DNA from: a virus | DNA length: 34,031 nt | Virus record (IMG/VR): IMGVR_UViG_3300020418_000020 | Coordinates: 1-34,031 of that record | Direction: 5' to 3' (one strand) | In this document: in pieces, positions 18,401 through 25,539 of the stretch | How the letters are laid out: the number at the start of each line of letters is the position of its first letter | Numbering within the stretch: position 1 is the first letter of the stretch | Notes under the pieces: generated by a model | Databases searched by the model: none | The model's input: the letters and a program-made list of their open reading frames with translations, nothing else | What the model was told of the DNA's origin: nothing | Program-made: the position numbers and the translations under genes

Positions 18401-21400
18401 AGAATCCTTGTTCTATAGATGATGCAATTCTCTTACCTTTTTGTGATAATCCAGCTCTTGCATAGTTGTGATCTACAGTTGAAATACCAACATTAACAAC
18501 ATATGTTTTACTGTCGATAATCTTATCTACAAATGTACCACCAGCAGCAAAGTCAGTTCCACTAGGAGAGTTGTTATTCAGTCTAGGTGCAAGTATGACA
18601 CCTTGAATTTTACCACCAGAGTTATAGAAACTAGGTGTGGTAGATGGCCCTACCTGTGTTTCAATAGTATTATTGTCAATGACTCTAGTAATCAGAGATC
18701 CATTGTAATAAGGATCTCCCCCTTTTGGATAGAATTGTTTTGTAGTATAGTTATCCTGTGAGCATGAGAATAAAATTCCCTCAGTTCTTAATTTTACATT
18801 TCTACCAACACCAGCAGCAGTTGTAATACCATGAACAACTGGTAAGAATGCTGTCATGATACCTATAGACTCATGATAGTCTGCATGGTTAATATTATAT
18901 GCAACCCTAGTAGAAACACCAACATTCAAAGTTACGTTGTTAGATGTTACAGAAGTTGGATATAATGCAGTGTTATGTGCAGGGTCTGTAGTTCTAGGAT
19001 ATGGATGTTCTGTTGCATATTGATCCATAGAGCAAGAGTAAATCAATCCACCTGTCACTAAACCAACTGATGTTGTGGTAGATAATCCATGTGATGAGTC
19101 AGTGGTTATCGTTGCCAATCCACTGTTTGCATCATAGGTAGCATTCGTTACATTGAACTTAACTCTAGATGTAATACCAACATTGATTGTGAATGTATCC
19201 AAGGTAGAGGTGACAACACCAACTTCTACATTGTGTATTGGGTCAGTGCTTCTAGGATATGTGTGATCTGTTGCATATCCGTCCTGAGCACATCTAAATG
19301 TGTATGAATCTGTAGCAAGACCTATGGTATCTCTAGCAATCAACAATCCGCCGAGTTTTGCGTTTTCAAATGTATGAAGATAATTACCACCACTAATGAC
19401 TGCATTGTTGACAGAGGAGACTAGAATATGTTCAGTCTGATTAGATGATGTTCCTACGTCCAGAGTAATGGTGGTATCTGTAGTAGCAGTAATCTTAACA
19501 GCAGTATTGTAAGCAGGATCTGGGCCATTGAGGCCAGATTTCCTTGGGTAATAGTGGAATGTCGCATGATTGTCTAAAGCGCAAGTAAATTTGAATCCAT
19601 TTGTTTTTAACTTGACAGAAGTTCCTTTTTGGAGTGTATGAGATCCAATATCAATCGTCATTAATCCAGTGAAAGGATCGTATGATCCACTTGTAGGAGT
19701 ATGATAAACTAGAGGAGATGTTCCTACGTTTACGCTAAACTTATCAAGATCAACAGTTGTAACTGATAACCATTTTTGATCAGATGGATCTTTTCTTCTT
19801 GGGTAACTCTTAATGGATAATCGACCATCCATCTTACATCTAAATCTTATAGAATCTCTCTCAAACTGAACTCTATTACCAGTAACCATTCCATGACCAG
19901 CAGATGTCACAGTCATAATACCAGATCCAGCATCATAAGTTGCAAATTCTACATTTCTAACATATGATCCATTGAATCCATGAACATTAGAGAACACAGT
20001 CATGATACCTGTGCTAGCTGTATATGATGCAGTTGAAATATTGTAATTAACTATTGTTGATACGCCAACATTGATTGTTATAGTATCAGCAGATGTAGAA
20101 CCGATACCAACGGATACATTACCACCAATAGGATCATCAGGACGAGGATAGGCGTGTTCTGTTGCGTAATTATCTCTAGCACATGTGAATATTATAGATG
20201 CAGTATTAATACCAACGGTATCTCTTGCTTTCTTAAGACCACCAGTGGTTGCACTCTGGAACCAATGTGTATTTACAATAGTGGATATACCAACAAATAC
20301 GGAGAATGTATTTACACCAACGTTGTAAATTGGCAACCACTGATTCAAATAAGGATCAGAGTATCTTGGATATGCCTTATCAGCAGTATATCCATCTTTA
20401 TCACATTTGAATGTAATTGATTCTAAGTCAAACTTAACATATTCACCAGCAACGAAACCATGATTTGCAATGGTTGGTTCTAGTACACCAGTACTAGGAT
20501 TATACGTTGCCGTCGAAATTGTATGAGCCGATTCATTGATGTATGAGTGTCCAGCACCAACATTCATCACAAATTCACCAGTTGCAGGGTTGTATGTTGA
20601 TGTTGATATTGAACGCTCTTCGATTGTAGACACACCAACTCTCACTTCAAAGGTATTAGTGGTAGCTGAAATAATTCCTATGTTTGTATTGTATACTGGG
20701 TCTGTCTTACGAGGATATGCATGTATAGTTGCATAGTTATCTTTAGCACACTTAAATGATAATGCACCCTCTGCTATCTGTATTCTTTGTGATGGTCTTT
20801 CAACGTTATTCGCATTTGACGAAACATAAACGTAAGGTGTATAATCTCCACCACCAGTTATGACTGCATCAGTACCAACACCAACTAATGAGTATGGATA
20901 ATCTCCACCAGCGATAACACCCTCAACAGCTATACCTTGATTAGGTACAAATTGATAAACATTAGCAGAGGTTGTAGGGCCTACGTTGACTGTAAACATA
21001 GTACCAGCAGCACCAATAATCTCTACTGGTTTATCATAGTAAGGGTCACTTGGTCTTGGGTAGAAGTGATTGGTTTGGAAACCATCTTGTTCACATTTGA
21101 ATACTAAAGATCCATTTTTAAATTTGATAGACTCACCAGTTTGAAAACCATGTAATCTATCAACAGATACAGTCATGACACCTAATGCTGGTGTATAGTC
21201 TGCAAATCTTATGTTATACTTGACGATAGTTGAGATACCAGCATTGACTGTAATAGTCGTTCCAGCTACACCTGTGATTGGAACGGCAGTATTGTAAGTT
21301 GGATCTTTTGCTCTTGGATAGTATTTTGTAGAACTATTTCCGTCAGCAGTACATGAGAATCCTAATGAACCATCTCTAAACTTAATACTCTGTCCTACTG

Positions 21401-24400
21401 TTAAGTCATGAGTTCCAATACTCATTGTCATAACACCTACAGAGGGTGTGTAGTCCGCCCCAGACACTGTATAATCCAATCTAGTAGTAATACCAGCAAA
21501 GACTTCAAATGTATCGGTAGAAACGTTACTGATTGGTATCCACGAGTCACTTATAGGATCAGTCGATCTTGGATAATATTTGGTTGATGTAAATGCGTCT
21601 AATGAACACTTCCAACCTATAGATTCATCTGCTATTCTAACTTCATCACCATTTGAGAATCCATGACTAGGCATGGTCAAAGTCATGATACCCACAATAG
21701 GGTTATAATTTGCGGTTGTTATTGAGTGTTGTGTAGGGCCTGAAAGACCATGATTCGCAACAGTCAGCACCAAAGATCCAGTGCCAGGATTGTAGTCAGC
21801 GTTAGTGGGTGTTGTTGTTCCACCACCAACTATGGATATTGAGTTAGGTATGGTTTCGGAAGCTACGAATTGATGTTCATAGTCCCCACCAACTTTAATA
21901 GTTTTTGGATCAGAACTCACATATGTGTGTGCATAATCACCACCAGCAAATGTGGATGTTGCAGTAGAATTAAGCCAGACATGCGGATATGGCCCACCAG
22001 TCAGTAATGCGCCTTCTTCTGCACGAAGGAATTGGTGAGGATAATCTCCACCATATATCAATGCGCCAGGAAGAGCCTCCTCAAATCTATGAATATACTG
22101 ATTTTTTACACGAGATATACCGACATCTACTTCAAGTGCAGTTCCAGAATAACCTACGATTGGAATAGAAGTATCGTATGCAGTTGATCTACTTCTTGGA
22201 TAATAATGTTGATAAGCACCATTATCTAAAGCACATGTAAATGCAAGACCAGTTAGAATAACATCTTTACCTACTTTGTAGCCGTGAGGAGCAGCAGTAG
22301 TGACAGTTAGAACTCCAGTTATATTGTTATATGATGCAGTTCCGATATTTAAAGCGGGGTCATAGTCGCAAGTAAATGCGATGCCAGATAGAACGACACA
22401 ATCATCTTCTGTAAGATTGTGATCTTTTCTTGTAGTAACAGTTGCAATACCAGATGACTCATCATACTCAACATGACCAACTTGTACAGCAGGGGCACTT
22501 GTGAATGTGACTGCAATACCAGTAGCCTGAATAAAGTCATCATTCTCTAATCCATGACCTTTGTATGGAATGAATGAACCAATACCAGATCCAACATTGG
22601 CAGTGTGAATACCAGTGGTAGTCATTGCAATACCAATATTGACATTGAAGTTAAGTGTACTTACTATACCAGTAACACCAAAATACTTTTGAGTGTCGGA
22701 CGGAAATATAATATCTCCAACACCTGTGCTAAATGCGATACCAGATAACTTGACAACGCTTGAAGTTGTCAATCCATGAGCAGATGCAGAAGTAATAGTT
22801 GCAACACCAGAAAGAGAATCATATTCTAGTGCGTTTATATTTTTTGAATCACCATCTTTGTCACCAATAGCAGTAATTGTAGTAATACCAGTTGGAGGGT
22901 TTTGATTGATATGTTCAATATGTTTAGGAGTAAAGAATCCAGTTCCACCCTCTACGATACTGAAGTTTGTAATGATACCTGCTTCTGCTCTGTTTACAAC
23001 ACCACCACCGACATAGTTGTGTTCAAAACTTGATATACCAACGAATGCTTTGAAGGTGTTTGCAGTCGTTCCTATTATGTCAAAACCTGTGACGTTTCTA
23101 CCGTCCATGATTGCAGTATCAATACCAGCTTGAACGAGACCACCACTAACATATGTCAATGGTTGTGTACCTACACCAGCCATGACTGTTACTATTTGAG
23201 TACTAGCAACACTTACGATTGGGTATCCATCTTCTCTGAATAAGAAAGTAGATATACCTTCTGTAACTTGAACTTCTTTTATAAGTAGATTTTTACTTTG
23301 ATTTCCAGCTGTACCAATATAGTGACCACCAAAAACTTGAACTGTTGCAATACCAGTAATATAATCATATCCGAATGAACCTATATTTCTTGCAGCAGAT
23401 ACTGGTGCAAACGTAAATCCAGCACCTGTAACTCTTACTCTATCATCAATTTCAAATCCATGAGCACTACCAGTCGTAAATGTAGCAACACCAGCAATGT
23501 GATTATAGATTGCAGTACTAATTGCAACACTGGTTGTTGATGATTGACCTAGAAGTGCGGTAATACTTGCACCGTAACCTTGAGATGATCTAACTGTGAT
23601 TTCTGGTATTTCATTATAACCTTGACCTTTACCTTCAATTTGAATGAACTGAAGACTACCTGTAGAACCAACACCAACTCTTACAGATGCCTTTTGTGGA
23701 GTGTAATATCCAGCACCAGTCTGTAATCCTACTTTATTGATTCTTCCTGCTCTTGGAACTCCACTTAAGAAATTAAGTTTATTTGTTGCATTGTCTATTA
23801 CTTCAAAGTCTAATCCTGGCGTCTGAACAACGTTATTGATTAATATAAATGGATTATTGTTTATGTCAACGCCTGTGTTCACACTATTGTAGAGTGAAGT
23901 GACAACACCTGTATTTTCAGTCAGTGTAAATTGTGTGCCTGCAATACCTGTAAACTCTAATGAAATATCATCTAAAATTACGTTTTTATCTTTAGGGTCA
24001 AATGAATCTAGCTGTCTAGAAAATAATCTACCAGAAAATGAAGAGTTAGTCTGTAATCCTTGAGGGCCTGTTTTTCCGTAAGGTGCATCTGTAAAGAATA
24101 TATTATCGTCAACAATATTGTAATCACCAGCAAAAACGGAGTATCCTATACCAGCAGAAGCATGAGTTGTAGCTATTGATCCAAATGCACCTCTCTCTAC
24201 AACAACACCTGATTGTGCTGATTGATTGAATATAGGAAAATATCCAGCACCAGTTTTAAATATAATAATTTCTGATACTGTTCCAACTCCAGATATTTTA
24301 GGGTAAAAGACTCCTTCTACACTAGGGGTAGCTGTACCCTCTATTACAATCTTAGGTGGATCTGTTTGTGCATAGCCTGCTCCTCCATCTAAAACCTCGA

Positions 24401-24473
24401 TATTAACTACTCCATAAACAGAGTTAAATGTTGGTCTTAGTAGAACTCCTTGTCCAGGCGTAGTTCTTGGCAT
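15471..24473 (-). CDS. 3000-residue repeat-built virion protein with a propeller-like region
   Basis: Starts MPRTTPGQGVLLRP; TGAGG overlaps the previous stop and supplies the Shine-Dalgarno, 10 nt before the ATG. Layout by rough residue: 1-330, glycine-rich modules (DGGAGYAQTDPPKIVI) and a fibre-type module (NPFILINNVVQTPGLDF); 330-750, beta modules of the 'YNxxxGxxTxxxxxHGF' type; 750-1930, twelve copies of a Cys-x-x-Asp ... Tyr-Pro-Arg/Lys unit plus GGDY repeats; ~2100-2200, another fibre module (NIFIYINDILQTPQTSY); ~2440-2750, repeats of the 'FIAVGNGGAVIASNDGLIWS' kind, like BNR/Ycf48-type propeller blades; the C-terminus carries FWGKYSWGQIYGYQNRG. I recall similar repeat proteins in T4-like cyanophages. 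It is probably a large peripheral baseplate or fibre-like component, cotranscribed with the fibre gene before it. Specific function and partner are unknown. Confidence 0.85.
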   Translation of the reverse strand: MPRTTPGQGVLLRPTFNSVYGVVNIEVLDGGAGYAQTDPPKIVIEGTATPSVEGVFYPKISGVGTVSEIIIFKTGAGYFPIFNQSAQSGVVVERGAFGSIATTHASAGIGYSVFAGDYNIVDDNIFFTDAPYGKTGPQGLQTNSSFSGRLFSRQLDSFDPKDKNVILDDISLEFTGIAGTQFTLTENTGVVTSLYNSVNTGVDINNNPFILINNVVQTPGLDFEVIDNATNKLNFLSGVPRAGRINKVGLQTGAGYYTPQKASVRVGVGSTGSLQFIQIEGKGQGYNEIPEITVRSSQGYGASITALLGQSSTTSVAISTAIYNHIAGVATFTTGSAHGFEIDDRVRVTGAGFTFAPVSAARNIGSFGYDYITGIATVQVFGGHYIGTAGNQSKNLLIKEVQVTEGISTFLFREDGYPIVSVASTQIVTVMAGVGTQPLTYVSGGLVQAGIDTAIMDGRNVTGFDIIGTTANTFKAFVGISSFEHNYVGGGVVNRAEAGIITNFSIVEGGTGFFTPKHIEHINQNPPTGITTITAIGDKDGDSKNINALEYDSLSGVATITSASAHGLTTSSVVKLSGIAFSTGVGDIIFPSDTQKYFGVTGIVSTLNFNVNIGIAMTTTGIHTANVGSGIGSFIPYKGHGLENDDFIQATGIAVTFTSAPAVQVGHVEYDESSGIATVTTRKDHNLTEDDCVVLSGIAFTCDYDPALNIGTASYNNITGVLTVTTAAPHGYKVGKDVILTGLAFTCALDNGAYQHYYPRSRSTAYDTSIPIVGYSGTALEVDVGISRVKNQYIHRFEEALPGALIYGGDYPHQFLRAEEGALLTGGPYPHVWLNSTATSTFAGGDYAHTYVSSDPKTIKVGGDYEHQFVASETIPNSISIVGGGTTTPTNADYNPGTGSLVLTVANHGLSGPTQHSITTANYNPIVGIMTLTMPSHGFSNGDEVRIADESIGWKCSLDAFTSTKYYPRSTDPISDSWIPISNVSTDTFEVFAGITTRLDYTVSGADYTPSVGVMTMSIGTHDLTVGQSIKFRDGSLGFSCTADGNSSTKYYPRAKDPTYNTAVPITGVAGTTITVNAGISTIVKYNIRFADYTPALGVMTVSVDRLHGFQTGESIKFKNGSLVFKCEQDGFQTNHFYPRPSDPYYDKPVEIIGAAGTMFTVNVGPTTSANVYQFVPNQGIAVEGVIAGGDYPYSLVGVGTDAVITGGGDYTPYVYVSSNANNVERPSQRIQIAEGALSFKCAKDNYATIHAYPRKTDPVYNTNIGIISATTNTFEVRVGVSTIEERSISTSTYNPATGEFVMNVGAGHSYINESAHTISTATYNPSTGVLEPTIANHGFVAGEYVKFDLESITFKCDKDGYTADKAYPRYSDPYLNQWLPIYNVGVNTFSVFVGISTIVNTHWFQSATTGGLKKARDTVGINTASIIFTCARDNYATEHAYPRPDDPIGGNVSVGIGSTSADTITINVGVSTIVNYNISTASYTASTGIMTVFSNVHGFNGSYVRNVEFATYDAGSGIMTVTSAGHGMVTGNRVQFERDSIRFRCKMDGRLSIKSYPRRKDPSDQKWLSVTTVDLDKFSVNVGTSPLVYHTPTSGSYDPFTGLMTIDIGSHTLQKGTSVKLKTNGFKFTCALDNHATFHYYPRKSGLNGPDPAYNTAVKITATTDTTITLDVGTSSNQTEHILVSSVNNAVISGGNYLHTFENAKLGGLLIARDTIGLATDSYTFRCAQDGYATDHTYPRSTDPIHNVEVGVVTSTLDTFTINVGITSRVKFNVTNATYDANSGLATITTDSSHGLSTTTSVGLVTGGLIYSCSMDQYATEHPYPRTTDPAHNTALYPTSVTSNNVTLNVGVSTRVAYNINHADYHESIGIMTAFLPVVHGITTAAGVGRNVKLRTEGILFSCSQDNYTTKQFYPKGGDPYYNGSLITRVIDNNTIETQVGPSTTPSFYNSGGKIQGVILAPRLNNNSPSGTDFAAGGTFVDKIIDSKTYVVNVGISTVDHNYARAGLSQKGKRIASSIEQGFSGYDVIEKLDSATFRVNAGLTTQKALYKRGGEVTKPVFVDIAEPDKMFNRNLVYASGNSGIGTNSKIDFRINVDGNISEFNILEEGTAFKVGDNLTVSGIATDPRVGVLTEFKLTVEELENDSFSGFYPGQFILFDDIAPFFNGTRKKFTLSVTTSGVTEILSLKTLPGSDMDITNNIFIYINDILQTPQTSYIYKGSRVIFTEAPKPNSKCSVFYFRGSKRDVETVEPVQSLKPGDTVQIKENRFDVTDVDQFERTSKRIVASDLLETFTYNSIGINTAQDADRPLSWEKQRGDQILSGVLVSKARPSLKSKVLPTTRLIKNVGKTDDTIYVNNVYPLFNAIDKLIQAENTIQIFDDNEIIPGVVTSIVSTSSSISSLTVSFGGTGYSITNPEISISNAKINRKDPIKDWQFDGISGIIQAVNFKAITQSEPYVAVGSSSYYMNTKSGTFWERGQIGFGNTVQFNGVGMGYSQGNTNVNYVMAVGDGASMARSVAVGNSMSAWTPIDLKEKRVIPAINVTNTFDSTYTGSFKDVIWERSRDTWVAVGAAGSIFTAVGMTTAEAFSQYSGTLETLNSIAYGQAEFIAVGNGGAVIASNDGLIWSDKVSNTVQDINDVIYDGSKFIFVGNNGTIGLSTDKNFWQPYSQQLPAGTQHPATFDFAKIKYFNNFYIGISTVGDVYYSFDLANWNKRDITHPNEIRDIANTPYGDFNSTRILAVGSGTTQFYADPVINRATATASVTAGVITSVTVTDGGFGYDVGSSPPVLVQTDKTRREDIFSINAKGDFGDIVGINTWLPGTANVLPRLAFTLKSQFNDNTNLGYGYSSLNQLGVNFTGLQKGDFFTIYDSPLVVGHALTGITTSSGSNVAVGMVTEGDYLGGVFRVETITPGDAVSGLATVTCAFLPGPISYGNNVIQVGLAVTANTDTFWGKYSWGQIYGYQNRGSGNPEEFFVNNMNGNTGLSTASVVSRKKPLT
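18701..22246 (-). repeat. Array of 12 Cys-Asp/YPR coding repeats
   Basis: Twelve in-frame units share F-x-C-x-x-D-x-x-x-[ST]-x-x-x-[YF]-Y/A-P-[RK]-x-x-D-P-x-x-N, then I-x-x-V-x-x-x-T-[FI]-x-V-x-V-G-x-S-T. Examples are CAKDNYATIHAYPRKTDP, CARDNYATEHAYPRPDDP and CSMDQYATEHPYPRTTDP; the last copy has YPK. Most units are preceded by a Y-x-P-x-x-G-x-M-T-x-x-x-x-x-H-G module. Unit spacing varies, roughly 200 to 400 nt. DNA similarity between copies is visible around the YPR codons and the following segment. Confidence 0.85.
21867..22052 (-). repeat. Four tandem GGDYxH coding repeats
   Basis: GGDYPHQF, GGPYPHVW, GGDYAHTY and GGDYEHQF follow each other at about 15-residue intervals inside the 3000-residue protein. 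Further single copies occur downstream in the protein (GGDYPYSL, GGGDYTPYVY, GGNYLHTF). They look like short beta hairpins linking larger units. Confidence 0.75.
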
Positions 24474-24486
24474 TTACTCTGTTTCC

Positions 24487-25509
24487 TCAACTAATGTTAA
24501 TAGAACTTGAACAATAAACTCTGGTAACACCAGTGCCGTCTCTTATGATACTGAATGTTAGAATGTCATCATTTGCCGTTGATGGTGGCGGATTACCTCC
24601 AACCCATTTTACTCCTGTTGCGATAGTAGCTCCATTTACAGTACATGGATCACCATAAGTATATCCAACTCCAGCATTGATGATAAGTGTTGCTGTGGTT
24701 GCCTTGCTGTTTTCACCACTTACGTTTGTAAATGCCCATGAAGTAATTGTTGTTGTTGCAACTCCAACGACTACAGATCCTTGTGAAACATCAATAGTAA
24801 ATGTGCCGCCTGCACTTACTTGCATAATATCACTATAGTTTCCTACAACCTTCTCTGTGATATCAGAATTGAAGTTGACTTGATCCATTAAGGTGCTTGC
24901 ACCACCGACTAGAACGTCACCTTGTACGTCTAATCTACATGTAGGAGCAGTAGAACCGATGCCAGTATATGCTTCGTTGGTAACTACAAATGACTTGTTA
25001 TCTGATATTGCAGCATCGGATACTCGCAATCCATATCCATTTCCTTTTGCAACTGCCCAAATACTTGGGTTTTCGTTTGAGAATGATGCGACTTCTAGTT
25101 GAGATGTGGGTAAAGATGTTCCAATGCCGACCATACCATCAGCTTTGATTCTGAACATTGTTGTTGCAGTTCCAACCTCAATAGGGCCTTCTGCAATCGC
25201 ACCAGGCTGTTGAATTGTAACTTTACCTATATCTCCATAGGATGTTGTTACAACACCAGTTGTATTGATATTAATATCACTTGAAACACCAGCAGCAGTT
25301 CCAGAAAAAGTTGATGTTGATGCAATACCAGCATTTGTTGAGTAACCAGCTGTAGTGGCGAAGGAAACAAAGCTTACAAGATTAGTACCATCTCCGAAAG
25401 TATCATATATCTCGTTAAAATTATTGTTAATCTTTATAGTTCCTGCCAACAGGGTATCACCTGTGCCGTCATTCGGAGCAGAACCAGTACTAATCCCTTG
25501 TTTAGACAT
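24487..25509 (-). CDS. Short tail-fibre-like protein with gp10-type N-terminus
   Basis: 340 residues. Residues ~6-45 (STGSAPNDGTGDTLLAG, then TIKINNNFNEIYDTFGDG) match the N-terminus of T4 gp10 as I recall it (DDGTGDYLRKGGIKINENFDELYYELGDG); this is an attachment motif in many marine phage fibres. Residues ~130-215 contain two fibre-shaft motifs, VGIGTSLPTSQLEV and GIGSTAPTCRLDVQG, of the kind that often precede a peptidase S74 chaperone, but no such chaperone follows. The C-terminus (GTFTIDVSQGSVV, WAFTNVSG, GVKWVGGNPPPS, ILTFSIIRDGTG) looks like a small receptor-binding or trimer-closing beta domain. It lies 13 nt before the 3000-residue gene. The ATG has no clear Shine-Dalgarno and follows a TATAAATA box and palindrome. 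It could be a gp10-related wedge pin or a fibre; I favour a fibre. Confidence 0.85.
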   Translation of the reverse strand: MSKQGISTGSAPNDGTGDTLLAGTIKINNNFNEIYDTFGDGTNLVSFVSFATTAGYSTNAGIASTSTFSGTAAGVSSDININTTGVVTTSYGDIGKVTIQQPGAIAEGPIEVGTATTMFRIKADGMVGIGTSLPTSQLEVASFSNENPSIWAVAKGNGYGLRVSDAAISDNKSFVVTNEAYTGIGSTAPTCRLDVQGDVLVGGASTLMDQVNFNSDITEKVVGNYSDIMQVSAGGTFTIDVSQGSVVVGVATTTITSWAFTNVSGENSKATTATLIINAGVGYTYGDPCTVNGATIATGVKWVGGNPPPSTANDDILTFSIIRDGTGVTRVYCSSSINIS

Positions 25510-25514
25510 TACTT

Positions 25515-25526
25515 AAAAACGTTTTT
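25515..25526 (-). promoter_or_regulatory. AT palindrome AAAAACGTTTTT in the fibre-gene leader
   Basis: A perfect 12-nt palindrome between the TATAAATA box and the ATG at 25509. It matches the longer palindrome in the gp8 leader (15441-15456) in sequence and position; here too a Shine-Dalgarno is not evident. Confidence 0.5.
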
Positions 25527-25530
25527 TCTT

Positions 25531-25538
25531 TATTTATA
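25531..25538 (-). promoter_or_regulatory. T4-like late promoter TATAAATA upstream of the fibre gene
   Basis: A perfect TATAAATA lies directly after the stop codon of the gp7-like gene (TAA at 25542-25540) and 21 nt before the ATG at 25509. It would drive the fibre gene and the 3000-residue gene. Confidence 0.65.
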
Positions 25539-25539
25539 G

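Noticed and set aside
18064-18465. 133-residue plus-strand frame
   Set aside because: Antisense to the 3000-residue gene; its sequence mirrors the repeat-coding strand and no ribosome binding site or promoter is visible. The same applies to the plus-strand frames at 26003-26341, 29776-30180 and 30050-30367.
18701-22246. CRISPR array or non-coding tandem repeat
   Set aside because: Units are long, variable in spacing, diverged in DNA and all in one open frame, so they are protein repeats.
15471-24473. Diversity-generating retroelement target region
   Set aside because: No reverse transcriptase, template repeat or adenine-biased variable copy was recognised in the window; repeat divergence is spread over all bases.
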